From positions 1 to 64,000 of the forward strand of contig JAGFIT010000079.1 of assembly GCA_024103385.1 (NCBI GenBank): a stretch of DNA of 64,000 nucleotides. The letters are read 5' to 3'. This DNA comes from Vicingus serpentipes. Its GTDB lineage: Bacteria > Bacteroidota > Bacteroidia > Flavobacteriales_E > Vicingaceae. This document shows, piece after piece, positions 8,113 to 17,461 of the stretch; position 1 is the first letter of the stretch, and each line of letters opens with the position of its first letter. Both the position numbers and the translations under genes were made by a program. The notes under the pieces are model-generated. The model made no database searches, was not told the DNA's origin, and saw only the letters and a program-made list of their open reading frames with translations.

Positions 8113-9153
8113 ATGAAAGATTTAACGCCTAATGATATAGCCTTACGAATTTCCTTTTTGGTAGCCATAGTGGTTACGCTCTTGGTCTTTTTTTTAGAGC
8201 GCCTTGATTTGAGAGCAACAGTTATTGTTGTGGCAGCATTTCCAATTGTTTTTTTAGCTTCTTATGTTGGTTTTAAGATAGCTGTAGAGAAATTTATTTA
8301 CAAAAAAATAAAGTTAATTTATAAAACTATACATAGCCTTAAGCGCACAACGGGAGGAAAAGCAAAAGAATTGGACTTAAATACAGATGTATTAAGTCAG
8401 GTAAAATCAGAGGTGGAGGCATGGGACAAAACCAATAGACAAGAAATAAAACGGTTAACAGGCTTAGAAGCCTATCGGAGAGAATTTATAGGAAATGTAT
8501 CTCATGAATTAAAAACTCCGATTTTTAATATTCAAGGTTATTTATTAACTCTTTTAGAGGGTGGATTAGAAGATCCGAAGATTAATGTTAATTATTTAGA
8601 AAAAGCGAATAAGAGCGTGGATAGAATGATTACACTAATAGAAGATTTAGACGAAATAACCAAATTGGAATCGGGAATTATTGAAATGAATGTAGCTAAA
8701 ATTGATTTAGTAGAATTGATAAAAGAGGTAATTAGCTCTTTAGAAATGCAAGCTAAAAATAGTCAGGTTACCTTAACCTTTGTGGATAAACCGAACAAAC
8801 CATTATGGGTAATGGCAGATTATGACCGCATCTGCCAAGTAGTAACGAACTTAGTGGTAAACTCCATTAAATACGGAAAAGAAGGAGGGAAAACATTGAT
8901 TAAGCTTTTTGATATGGATGAAAACATATTGGTTGAGGTGGCAGATAATGGAACGGGTATAGCTTCAGAACATTTACCGCGATTATTTGAGCGATTTTAC
9001 AGAACAGACAAAGGAAGAGCTAGGGAGAGCGGAGGGACTGGGCTTGGATTGTCTATTGTTAAACACATTATTGAGGCACACGACCAAACGATTAATGTGA
9101 GAAGTACCGTTGATGTGGGATCGACTTTTTCGTTTACTCTTAAAAAGGCATAA
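8113..9153 (+). CDS. phoR: PhoR-like sensor histidine kinase
   Basis: A 346-residue inner-membrane kinase. Two membrane segments (~12-28 and ~34-55) with almost no periplasmic loop are followed by a helical linker, then a HisKA domain with H131 (FIGNVSHELKTP) and a HATPase domain (N box NLVVNSIKYG, G1 DNGTGI, F box LFERFYR, G2 GGTGLGLSIVKHI). The lack of an extracytoplasmic sensor domain matches PhoR-like kinases that sense the transporter state, often via PhoU; the PhoU-like tail of the transporter at the window start would suit this. Its partner is the regulator just upstream. Confidence 0.88.
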   Translation: MKDLTPNDIALRISFLVAIVVTLLVFFLERLDLRATVIVVAAFPIVFLASYVGFKIAVEKFIYKKIKLIYKTIHSLKRTTGGKAKELDLNTDVLSQVKSEVEAWDKTNRQEIKRLTGLEAYRREFIGNVSHELKTPIFNIQGYLLTLLEGGLEDPKINVNYLEKANKSVDRMITLIEDLDEITKLESGIIEMNVAKIDLVELIKEVISSLEMQAKNSQVTLTFVDKPNKPLWVMADYDRICQVVTNLVVNSIKYGKEGGKTLIKLFDMDENILVEVADNGTGIASEHLPRLFERFYRTDKGRARESGGTGLGLSIVKHIIEAHDQTINVRSTVDVGSTFSFTLKKA

Positions 9154-9185
9154 CTTTTTTCCTTAATTTATTGTTTCTTTGTGAT

Positions 9186-9941
9186 ATGCAAGTCCAACTA
9201 TCAGTTGTTATAATAACTTTTAACGAAGAAAAAAACATTAAAAGATGTTTGGATTCGGTAGTAGGTATTGCTGATGATATTGTGGTGGTCGATTCTTTTT
9301 CTACAGACAACACTAAACAAATTTGTGAAAGCTACCCTCAGATGAACTTTATTCAAACAGAGTGGAAAGGTTATTCTGCTACAAAAAACTATGCGAATCA
9401 ACAAGCGAAACACATTTACATTTTATCACTAGACGCTGACGAAGTAGTATCCTCCAAGTTAAAAGAATCTGTTCAGCAACTTTCTGCTTTAGAAGGAGTT
9501 TATGAGTTTAACCGATTGACCAACTATTGTGGGAAATGGATAAAACATTGTGGATGGTATCCAGATAAAAAAGTTAGAATATTTCCTAAAGACAAGGTGA
9601 GTTGGAAGGGAGATTATGTGCATGAAACATTAAATATTCCTAAAACGATGAGCACCAACTTTTTAAAGGGAGACTTAATGCACTATTCTTTTTATACTGT
9701 TGAAGAGCATCTGCAACAGATAGAAAAATACGCTACGTTGAAAGCGCAACAAATGTTTGATAAAGGCAAGCGACCTAACTTTATAGACGTATTCGTCAGT
9801 CCTATGTTTAAGTTTCTTAAAACGTTTCTATTTAAATTGGGGGTTTTAGATGGTCGTTACGGCTACATCATTTGTAAAAACTCTGCTTATGCTCAGCGCT
9901 TGAAATATGAAAAACTGAAAGCATTATACCTAAAAAAATAA
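9186..9941 (+). CDS. family 2 glycosyltransferase, WaaE/KdtX-like
   Basis: A 251-residue protein. The ATG at 9186 is preferred over a TTG at 9171 because the GT-A core starts right there (LSVVIITFNEEKNI). The nucleotide-sugar motif VVVDSFSTDNT and the acidic SLDADEV (about residues 82-88) are present, as are CGWYPDKKVRIFPK and VHETL, which are characteristic of the WaaE/KdtX group that adds a sugar to lipopolysaccharide core. It acts at the cytoplasmic face of the inner membrane. The next gene, another glycosyltransferase, starts 6 bases later, so the two are probably cotranscribed in envelope polysaccharide synthesis. The acceptor is unknown. Confidence 0.85.
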   Translation: MQVQLSVVIITFNEEKNIKRCLDSVVGIADDIVVVDSFSTDNTKQICESYPQMNFIQTEWKGYSATKNYANQQAKHIYILSLDADEVVSSKLKESVQQLSALEGVYEFNRLTNYCGKWIKHCGWYPDKKVRIFPKDKVSWKGDYVHETLNIPKTMSTNFLKGDLMHYSFYTVEEHLQQIEKYATLKAQQMFDKGKRPNFIDVFVSPMFKFLKTFLFKLGVLDGRYGYIICKNSAYAQRLKYEKLKALYLKK

Positions 9942-9947
9942 AATAGA

Positions 9948-11021
9948 TTGTCAACACCACAAAACATATGTTTTTTTAATACTACCCAATTTTGGGGAGG
10001 AGGGGAGAAGTGGCATTTTGAAGCGGCTGAATTGATGTCAAAAACAGATAATAATACTTTTTTTGTTTGCGATGGAAAGGGAGAATTAGCTAAAAAATTA
10101 AAAGGGAAAGACATTTCTCAATTTCATATCAGGGTAAACAACAGAAGTTTTTTAAACCCATTAAAAGTTAATCAGCTGATAAAATTTTATAAAGAAAATA
10201 AAATTGATGTAGTTATTTTTAATAGTCCAAAAGATTTAAAATTAGGAGGAAAGGCAGCGAAAAAAGCAGGTGTTCCAAAAATTGTTTACCGAAGAGGAAT
10301 TGCTGTGGAGGTAAAAAAGAGTAAACGAAATGAAAATTTATTTAAGCATCTGGTTACTCATTTTATTTTCAATTCGGAAGCAACAAAGTCATTATTGACA
10401 AAGAACTTTAATGGGGTTTTAGAAGGGAAAAAATCAGCAGTAATTTACAATGCCATTGAATTTAAGGGGATTCAGCAACAACAGATTGTTAACGAGCGAA
10501 TTGTTATTGGAAATGCAGGTCGTTTGGTGGAGCAAAAAGGGCAACATTATTTAATTGAAATAGCAAAAGGGCTGAATGAAAAAGGAGTAGACTTTGAGAT
10601 TTTAATTGCAGGGGATGGGCCTTTGCATGATAGTTTGAAGCAAGAAATAGCCAGGAACAACCTAGCTGACCAGATTAAATTACTGGGGTTTATTAGTGAT
10701 ATGACTCCTTTTATGAATCAGGTAGACATTTTTGTTTCAACAGCTTTATGGGAAGGGTTTGGTTTTGTTTTGGCTGAAGCAATGGCGGCAAGAAAACCAG
10801 TGCTGGGTTTCGATTTAAGCAGTAACCCAGAGTTAATAAAAGACGGGGAAAACGGGTTTTTAATACCACCAAAATCAATTGCTGTTTTCGTAGAAAAGTT
10901 AATATTGTTGATGAATGATGAGAAACTAAGGAAACAAATGGGCGAGAACGCTTTTCTTTTTGCAAAAGAAAACTTTGAAAAACAGCAACAATTTAAGAAG
11001 CTGCAAGCCTTTGTTGGATAA
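9948..11021 (+). CDS. family 4 glycosyltransferase (GT-B fold)
   Basis: A 357-residue protein. The N-terminal Rossmann half starts ICFFNTTQFWGGGEKWH, where the G-rich loop is the usual acceptor-side motif. The C-terminal GT4 half has IVIGNAGRLVEQKGQHYLI, ILIAGDGPL, IKLLGF, then VSTALWEGFGFVLAEAMAARKPV and NPELIKDGENGFLIP, i.e. the E-x7-E donor-site motif. The only start that keeps the whole N-terminal strand is a TTG at 9948, six bases after the upstream glycosyltransferase stop; no ATG is available nearby. Probably part of lipopolysaccharide or exopolysaccharide assembly; sugar specificity unknown. Confidence 0.85.
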   Translation: MSTPQNICFFNTTQFWGGGEKWHFEAAELMSKTDNNTFFVCDGKGELAKKLKGKDISQFHIRVNNRSFLNPLKVNQLIKFYKENKIDVVIFNSPKDLKLGGKAAKKAGVPKIVYRRGIAVEVKKSKRNENLFKHLVTHFIFNSEATKSLLTKNFNGVLEGKKSAVIYNAIEFKGIQQQQIVNERIVIGNAGRLVEQKGQHYLIEIAKGLNEKGVDFEILIAGDGPLHDSLKQEIARNNLADQIKLLGFISDMTPFMNQVDIFVSTALWEGFGFVLAEAMAARKPVLGFDLSSNPELIKDGENGFLIPPKSIAVFVEKLILLMNDEKLRKQMGENAFLFAKENFEKQQQFKKLQAFVG

Positions 11022-11135
11022 TACTCTTACCTTATTTTGCTACAGCACAAAAAAACAAGCTGAATATTGAAAAAATATCCGAAATTTATGTGCTTGTTAA
11101 ACAAGTTTTTAGCGCTTATTACGTTTTTGTAAACA

Positions 11136-14100
11136 ATGAACAATAATTACCAAATATTAATAGAAAAGCTAGATGCGTTCATTCGTAAATACTATAAAAA
11201 TAAGCTCTTACAAGGAGGAATTTATAGCTTAGGAGTGTTTTTGGCATCCTTTATTGTTTTTACTTCTGTAGAGTATTTTGGACAGTTTAATGTTGTTGGA
11301 AGAACGGTTTTGTTCTACACTTTTTTAGCTATAACCCTGTATTTGTTAACCAACTTTGTGGTCATTCCATTAGCTAAATTATATAAATTAGGAAAAGTAA
11401 TTGATCACAACCAGGCAGCTCAAATAATAGGGAATCACTTTGATGAGGTAAAAGACAAATTGTTGAATGTCTTACAACTAGAGCATTTAGCTACTCAAAA
11501 ATCAGATCAGCTGTTAATGGCGAGTATTGACCAAAAATCATTGGAGCTTAAACCTGTTCCATTTTCTAATGCGGTTAATTTAACAGAAAATAAAAAGCAC
11601 CTTAAGTATGTGATTATCCCGTTGTTGTTGTTATTAGGAATTTCAGTAGTTTCTCCCAATATTTTTACAGAAGGGACACATCGGTTGGTTAATCACAGTA
11701 CCTACATAGCTCCTTTAGCTCCATTTCAGATGAATATCAAAAATCATGAATTAAAAGTTTTAAAAAATGATGATTTTATTTTGGAGGTGGAGGTTGGTGG
11801 AAATCAACTGCCCAATAAACTTTATATTGAAAGAAAAGGGAATAAGTATCCACTAAATAAAACAGGGAAAAGGGCATATGTCTATACGTTTAAAAATGTA
11901 CAGCAACCACAAGAGTTTAAGCTCTATGCTGCGGGGTTTTATTCTCAAGAGCATGAATTATCAGTAATACCTAACCCTATTCTGTCTGATTTCTCGATTC
12001 ATATCCAATACCCTAAATACCTTCAAAAAGAAGCAGAAACAATTCAAAACATTGGAGATTTAATTTTACCAGAAGGAGCTAAAATTAAATGGAATATTTC
12101 TGCAGAAGATGCTGATTTTGTTTATTTTATATTAGTCGATAGTACCTATCAATTAAAGAGCAATAATTCAACATTTAATTTTTCTAAAACAGCAAAACTC
12201 AATCAAGGGTATGCTATTATTCCTTCTAATAGTTATGTGGAGTACGGAGACACTATTCAATATTCTTTACAGGTAGTTCCTGATAAATACCCAACAATAA
12301 CAGTGGTAGAGAAAAGAGATTCCATTAGTCCTAATAAGGTTTATTTTAAAGGAGAAATATCAGATGATTATGGATTTACCGGGTTGAGGTTTGTTTATCA
12401 AATAGAAACAATAATAGATTCTTTACCCAACAGAAATCAAGTTCAAAAAGTGGCACTTCCTTACAACTCAGTAACTAATTTGGATGAGTTTTTTCATTAT
12501 TTCGATTTATCAACACTAAACATGCTTCCTGGAGATGAAATAACGTATTATTTTGAGGTTTCTGATAATGACGGGGTAAATGGAAGGAAAACGACAAAAA
12601 CTTCTTTAAAAACAATTAAATCGAAAACCTTAAAAGAGCGTAATGCGGATACAGAGGCAAACAACAAAGACATTAAAAAAGATTTATCAGAAAGTATTTC
12701 GGAAGCAAAGCAAATACAAGATGATTTAGAAAAACTAAAAAAGAAATTGTCTGAAAAGAAACAGATAGGTTGGGAGGAAAAGCAAAAAATAAAAGACCTC
12801 TTAGAAAAACAAAAAGAGCTGGAGAAAAAAGTAAATGACATTCAAAAACAAAACAACTTAAATAATACGCAGCAAAACGAATACAAAAAATACAATGAAG
12901 AGATATTGAAAAAACAAGAATTGTTGGAGAAGTTGTTTGATGAATTGATGACGGATGAATTAAAAGAAATGATGGAAAAACTCCAAGAAATGATGGAAAA
13001 GCTAGATAAAAATTTATTGGAAGAAGAACTGGATAAAATGGAGATGAGCAATAAAGATTTAGAGAAAGAACTAGATCGATCTTTAGAGCTATTTAAACAA
13101 ATGGAATTTGAACAAAAGCTGGATGAGGTAAAAAACAAACTGGATGAGTTGACAGAAAAACAAAACGAATTGTCTGAAAAAACAAAAGAGAAGGAAGAAT
13201 CAAATGAATCGCTGAAGAATAAACAAGACGAACTCAATAAAGAATTTGAAGAGGTTAAAAAAGAGTTAGATGCGTTAGAAAAGATGGATGCAGCACTAGA
13301 AAGACCTAATGGGATGGAGGAAACAAAAGAACATCAGGAAGAAATTAGTAATGAAATGAAAAACAGCTCTGAACAACTAGAAAACAATAAGAATAAAAAG
13401 TCTTCAGAGTCCCAAAAGAAAGCAGCTCAAAAGATGGGAGAAATGGCTCAAAAGATGGCCGCATTGCAACAACAATCACAAAACCAAGGAGAAGATATGG
13501 ATGCACTCCGGCAGTTGTTAGATAATTTGCTACATCTTTCTTTTGAACAAGAAGATTTGATGGAAAAGTTTAAAAAAATTCAACAGGATAATCCAGATTA
13601 TGTGAAAATGACCCAGCAGCAAAAGAAGCTAAAAGATGACGCAAAAATGATTGAAGACTCCTTGTTTGCATTGAGCAAAAGAGTGGTTCAGCTGGAGTCA
13701 ACTATTAATAAAGAGATAGGGTTAATCAACAATAACATGGAAAAAACTTTAGCATATTTACAAGAACGACAAACTCCAATGGTAGTTGCTCGTCAACAAT
13801 ACGTAATGACATCAATTAACAATTTAGCCTTACTTTTTGATGAAGCGCTACAACAAATGCAACAACAAGCACAACAAAAACCGGGAGAAGGAAGTTGTAA
13901 TAAGCCGGGCGGAAATGGACAGCCGAAGCCGGGAATGGGAGCAATTAAAAAAATGCAACAACAATTGAGCGAGCAAATTAAAGCCATGGAAAAAGCAATG
14001 AAGGAAGGTCAAAAACCAGGTGGGAAAAAGCCTGGAGAAAAGGAAGGTGCTGGGATGCCAGGAGAAGGAATGGGGACTAGTGAATCTTTAGCAAAGATGG

Positions 14101-14483
14101 CAGCCCAACAAGCTAAAATTAGGAGTGAATTGAATAAATTAAAAGGTAAGAATGGAGGGGAAGGATTGAATGGAATATCAAAAATGATGGAAGAAAATGA
14201 AACCGATATTGTAAATAAGCGTATTACTCAACAGACGATAAACAGGCAGAAAGAAATTTTAACACGATTATTAGAGTCCGAAAAAGCAGAAAGGGAAAGG
14301 GAGTGGGATGAAAAAAGGGAGTCTAAAGAAGGAAAAGAAACAGAAAAAGGTAACCCTGAGTTATTTTTTGAGTATAATGAGGAGAAAGAAAAAGAGGCCG
14401 ACTTAATTAAAACAACTCCGCCTAGTTTAAATGTATTTTATAAGAAAAAAGTAACGCAATATTTCCAAAACGTTAACCAATGA
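11136..14483 (+). CDS. DUF4175 family large membrane-anchored coiled-coil protein
   Basis: An 1115-residue protein of a family typical of Bacteroidota. Three membrane segments lie near the N-terminus (~25-47, ~53-75, ~155-175), followed by a beta-rich extracytoplasmic part (~190-500) and then a very long K/E/Q-rich coiled coil (~510-870) with heptad runs such as MEKLQEMMEKLDKN. The C-terminal ~200 residues are rich in G, P, M and Q (QKPGEGS, KPGGKKPG) and end with a charged tail. Its function is not established. It overlaps the next gene by 4 bases (ATGA), giving translational coupling in the DUF4175-RsbW-like-ybeY-mnmG run. Confidence 0.85.
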   Translation: MNNNYQILIEKLDAFIRKYYKNKLLQGGIYSLGVFLASFIVFTSVEYFGQFNVVGRTVLFYTFLAITLYLLTNFVVIPLAKLYKLGKVIDHNQAAQIIGNHFDEVKDKLLNVLQLEHLATQKSDQLLMASIDQKSLELKPVPFSNAVNLTENKKHLKYVIIPLLLLLGISVVSPNIFTEGTHRLVNHSTYIAPLAPFQMNIKNHELKVLKNDDFILEVEVGGNQLPNKLYIERKGNKYPLNKTGKRAYVYTFKNVQQPQEFKLYAAGFYSQEHELSVIPNPILSDFSIHIQYPKYLQKEAETIQNIGDLILPEGAKIKWNISAEDADFVYFILVDSTYQLKSNNSTFNFSKTAKLNQGYAIIPSNSYVEYGDTIQYSLQVVPDKYPTITVVEKRDSISPNKVYFKGEISDDYGFTGLRFVYQIETIIDSLPNRNQVQKVALPYNSVTNLDEFFHYFDLSTLNMLPGDEITYYFEVSDNDGVNGRKTTKTSLKTIKSKTLKERNADTEANNKDIKKDLSESISEAKQIQDDLEKLKKKLSEKKQIGWEEKQKIKDLLEKQKELEKKVNDIQKQNNLNNTQQNEYKKYNEEILKKQELLEKLFDELMTDELKEMMEKLQEMMEKLDKNLLEEELDKMEMSNKDLEKELDRSLELFKQMEFEQKLDEVKNKLDELTEKQNELSEKTKEKEESNESLKNKQDELNKEFEEVKKELDALEKMDAALERPNGMEETKEHQEEISNEMKNSSEQLENNKNKKSSESQKKAAQKMGEMAQKMAALQQQSQNQGEDMDALRQLLDNLLHLSFEQEDLMEKFKKIQQDNPDYVKMTQQQKKLKDDAKMIEDSLFALSKRVVQLESTINKEIGLINNNMEKTLAYLQERQTPMVVARQQYVMTSINNLALLFDEALQQMQQQAQQKPGEGSCNKPGGNGQPKPGMGAIKKMQQQLSEQIKAMEKAMKEGQKPGGKKPGEKEGAGMPGEGMGTSESLAKMAAQQAKIRSELNKLKGKNGGEGLNGISKMMEENETDIVNKRITQQTINRQKEILTRLLESEKAEREREWDEKRESKEGKETEKGNPELFFEYNEEKEKEADLIKTTPPSLNVFYKKKVTQYFQNVNQ

Positions 14484-14899
14484 TTGAAGAGAACATTATT
14501 CAACACATAGAACTTCCCTCTAGAATGGATAGTCTTTTAGAAATCGAAACATTTATTGACTCTATTTGTGATAAATATTCCATAGGAGAAGACCATTACG
14601 GAAACATTTTAATCGCATTAACAGAAGCTATAAACAACGCAATAACTCACGGCAATAAATTGGACCCGGATAAAAAAGTGAAGCTTAACATGTGCTCTAA
14701 AGATAGTGGGTTGAGCTTTGTTATTCAAGATGAAGGGGAAGGCTTTGATTTTAATAATATCCCTGACCCCACTCTACCAGAAAATTTGACCAAATTAAAT
14801 GGGAGAGGAGTCTTTTTAATGAAAAGCTTGGCTGATGAAGTTACTTTTGAAGATAACGGAAAGAGTATAACGCTAACATTCACTATATCAGCTAATTAG
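14480..14899 (+). CDS. RsbW-like ATP-binding protein (HATPase_c_2, anti-sigma kinase type)
   Basis: A 139-residue single-domain protein. It has the GHKL motifs of serine kinase anti-sigma factors: N box ALTEAINNAITHGNKLD (~50-66), G1 IQDEGEGFDF (~80-90) and G2 LNGRGVFLMKSLAD (~110-123). Such proteins bind or phosphorylate an STAS anti-anti-sigma factor. No sigma or STAS gene is adjacent, so the partner is elsewhere. Its start overlaps the DUF4175 stop by 4 bases and ybeY begins 7 bases after its stop. Confidence 0.85.
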   Translation: MIEENIIQHIELPSRMDSLLEIETFIDSICDKYSIGEDHYGNILIALTEAINNAITHGNKLDPDKKVKLNMCSKDSGLSFVIQDEGEGFDFNNIPDPTLPENLTKLNGRGVFLMKSLADEVTFEDNGKSITLTFTISAN

Positions 14900-14906
14900 G
14901 TATATT

Positions 14907-15329
14907 TTGTCTTCTATTGCCTTTTTCTCAGAAAACATTTCTTTTTCCTTGCCCAATGAGCAGGTTATTTCTCAGTGGATATGTAATGCTATTGCTGAGG
15001 AAAAAAAAACAGCGACAGAAATAACCTATGTTTTTTGTGCTGATGACTATCTTCACAATATTAACTTGACTTATTTAAATCACGACACCTATACAGATAT
15101 AATTACCTTTGATTATACGGAGAACAATTCAATTAGTGGAGATATTTTCATTAGCATAGATCGGGTCGAAGAAAATGCAGCGACTTATAATAAAACATTT
15201 GAAAATGAATTGCATCGAGTAATTATTCATGGGGTCTTACACTTACTTGGCTACAAGGATAAGACAGATGAAGAAGCTGATACCATGCGTGCTAAGGAAG
15301 ATTTTTACTTATCTTTGCTTTCTATTTAA
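14907..15329 (+). CDS. ybeY: endoribonuclease YbeY, 16S rRNA maturation factor
   Basis: A 140-residue protein. The metal-binding signature HGVLHLLGYKD lies near the C-terminus (~109-119); the first two His are present and the third ligand position is Asp, as I recall for other Bacteroidota YbeY proteins. DIITFDYTE and GDIFISIDRV (~65-93) are also typical. YbeY is a zinc-dependent RNase involved in 16S rRNA 3'-end maturation and ribosome quality control. The start is a TTG at 14907, 7 bases after the previous stop, because no ATG gives a full-length N-terminus. A parS site follows its stop directly. Confidence 0.9.
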   Translation: MSSIAFFSENISFSLPNEQVISQWICNAIAEEKKTATEITYVFCADDYLHNINLTYLNHDTYTDIITFDYTENNSISGDIFISIDRVEENAATYNKTFENELHRVIIHGVLHLLGYKDKTDEEADTMRAKEDFYLSLLSI

Positions 15330-15332
15330 TAT

Positions 15333-15348
15333 TGTTCCACGTGAAACA
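15333..15348. promoter_or_regulatory. parS: parS centromere site (copy 1)
   Basis: TGTTCCACGTGAAACA, a perfect match to the classical bacterial parS consensus bound by ParB. It lies 3 bases after the ybeY stop and 14 bases before the mnmG ATG. A second identical 16-mer lies at 17238-17253, on the other side of mnmG. ParB binding there would mark this region as close to the replication origin. Confidence 0.85.
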
Positions 15349-15362
15349 CATGCTTGTTTGTT

Positions 15363-17228
15363 ATGAATAAAGAATATGATGTAATAGTTGTAGGAGGAGG
15401 CCATGCGGGTTGTGAAGCAGCAGCAGCAGCAGCCAATTTAGGCTCTAAAACATTGTTGATTACGATGAACATGGATGCTATTGCCCAGATGTCATGCAAC
15501 CCTGCTATGGGTGGAGTAGCAAAAGGGCAAATAGTTAGAGAGATAGATGCCTTAGGCGGTTATTCGGGAATTGTTAGTGATAAAAGTGCTATTCAATTTA
15601 AAATGCTGAACAGATCTAAAGGTCCAGCGATGTGGAGTCCACGTACTCAAAACGACAGAATGTTGTTTTCTAAGGAGTGGAGATTAATGTTAGAGCAAAC
15701 CAAGAATCTTGATTTTTGGCAAGACATGGTGGTTGAGCTATTAATTGAAAAAGGGAATTGTGTAGGAGTAAAAACACAAATAGGAGTTGATTTTAAAGCA
15801 AAATCAGTTATTTTAACCAATGGAACTTTCCTTAATGGGTTAATTCATATAGGTGAAAAACAGTTTGGTGGTGGTCGTGCTGGTGCCCGTTCGTCAATAG
15901 GATTAACTGCTCAATTAGTTGCTTTAGGATTTGAAGCAGGAAGAATGAAGACAGGAACTCCTCCTCGAGTGGACGGGAGGTCTTTGGATTATTCCAAAAT
16001 GGAAGAGCAACCAGGTGATGATAATCCATATAAGTTTTCTTATGCGGATGAAACATCCTCTTTAACCAAACAAAGAAGCTGTTATATTACTTACACTAAT
16101 TCTGCGGTTCATGATATATTGCAAACGGGGTTTGAAAAATCACCAATGTTTGCTGGGCGAATTCAAGGGTTAGGACCAAGATATTGTCCCTCCATTGAAG
16201 ATAAAATTGTTCGCTTTTCTGAGCGTGAAAGACATCAATTATTTGTTGAGCCAGAAGGATGGGATACGGTAGAAATTTATCTGAACGGCTTTTCTACTTC
16301 TTTGCCAGAAGACGTTCAACAGAAAGCCTTAAATACTATTCCTGGTTTTGAATCTGCTAGAATGTTTCGTCCAGGATATGCAATTGAGTATGATTTTTTT
16401 CAACCTACTCAATTAAAAATCACACTGGAAACTAAAAATATTACGAACCTTTATTTTGCAGGACAAATTAATGGAACAACGGGCTATGAAGAGGCTGCAG
16501 GGCAAGGGTTGATGGCGGGAATAAATGCGCATTTAAAAATCAATAATAAAGACCCTTTTGTATTAAAAAGAGATGAAGCTTACATAGGTGTTTTGCTGGA
16601 TGATTTGGTAACCAAAGGTACTACTGAGCCTTATAGAATGTTTACTTCTAGAGCAGAATACCGCATATTGTTAAGACAAGATAATGCGGATATTCGATTA
16701 ACTGAAAAAGCGTATAACTTAGGGTTAGCCTCTAATGCTAGAATGAAAAAGGTTTCTTCAAAGAAAAATAGTATCAGCCAAATTATTAAAGTTTTTGATA
16801 ACACGAGTCTAATTCCGGAAGAGGTAAACTCCTATTTAGAAGAAAAAAAATCTTCCCTTCTCAAGCAAAAAGTGAAAGCTTCTTCAGTGATTACTCGACC
16901 TAATATTTCTGTTGCTGAATTAAAGCTACATAGCGAAAAAATTAAAAATTTATTAGACTCCTTTTCTGAAGAGGAATTGGAGAGTGCTGAAATATTAATG
17001 AAATATGAAGGCTATATCAAAAGAGAGAAAGAGGTGGCAGATAAATTAATGCGTTTAGAAAACATTAAAATATATAAAGACATTGATTACTCTAAATTAG
17101 ATTCTTTATCTGCCGAAGCAGTTGAAAAATTAACAAAAGTTAATCCATCAACCGTTGGACAGGCTTCTCGAATTAGTGGCGTTTCTCCATCAGATGTTTC
17201 TGTTCTAATGGTGTATATGGGAAGATAA
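15363..17228 (+). CDS. mnmG: tRNA uridine-5-carboxymethylaminomethyl modification enzyme MnmG (GidA)
   Basis: A 621-residue protein of normal length for the family. The FAD-binding motif [19 protein letters not shown] lies at ~6-24; [32 protein letters not shown], and [19 protein letters not shown] (split in two for reading) are the standard family blocks. The C-terminal helical domain ends [20 protein letters not shown]. With MnmE it installs the cmnm5 group on the wobble uridine of several tRNAs. The ATG at 15363 is chosen over a TTG at 15354 because it starts the conserved [13 protein letters not shown]. In many bacteria this gene lies next to the origin; here two parS sites bracket it. 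Confidence 0.97.
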   Translation: MNKEYDVIVVGGGHAGCEAAAAAANLGSKTLLITMNMDAIAQMSCNPAMGGVAKGQIVREIDALGGYSGIVSDKSAIQFKMLNRSKGPAMWSPRTQNDRMLFSKEWRLMLEQTKNLDFWQDMVVELLIEKGNCVGVKTQIGVDFKAKSVILTNGTFLNGLIHIGEKQFGGGRAGARSSIGLTAQLVALGFEAGRMKTGTPPRVDGRSLDYSKMEEQPGDDNPYKFSYADETSSLTKQRSCYITYTNSAVHDILQTGFEKSPMFAGRIQGLGPRYCPSIEDKIVRFSERERHQLFVEPEGWDTVEIYLNGFSTSLPEDVQQKALNTIPGFESARMFRPGYAIEYDFFQPTQLKITLETKNITNLYFAGQINGTTGYEEAAGQGLMAGINAHLKINNKDPFVLKRDEAYIGVLLDDLVTKGTTEPYRMFTSRAEYRILLRQDNADIRLTEKAYNLGLASNARMKKVSSKKNSISQIIKVFDNTSLIPEEVNSYLEEKKSSLLKQKVKASSVITRPNISVAELKLHSEKIKNLLDSFSEEELESAEILMKYEGYIKREKEVADKLMRLENIKIYKDIDYSKLDSLSAEAVEKLTKVNPSTVGQASRISGVSPSDVSVLMVYMGR

Positions 17229-17237
17229 AATCTTTTT

Positions 17238-17253
17238 TGTTCCACGTGAAACA
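17238..17253. promoter_or_regulatory. parS: parS centromere site (copy 2)
   Basis: TGTTCCACGTGAAACA again, identical to the site at 15333-15348 and in the same orientation, 10 bases after the mnmG stop. The 208 bases from here to the next gene hold a TATATTTA -7-like element near 17388 and nothing else I recognise. Confidence 0.85.
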
Positions 17254-17461
17254 TTTATTTAGGGAAATTTTTTAAAGAACTATTTTCTCGAATTTATTAA
17301 AGAACAGAATAAGTCTTGTTTGTCTGAATGAAATAAATCAAAAGAGGCCATTTTTAAGCGATTTAAGAAACAAAACCCTCTCGCTAGTATATTTACCCTA
17401 AAATTTAGAGAAGTCTTGCTAAACAAAAATATTTTATATCCCTGTAAATCAGGAAATTAGG

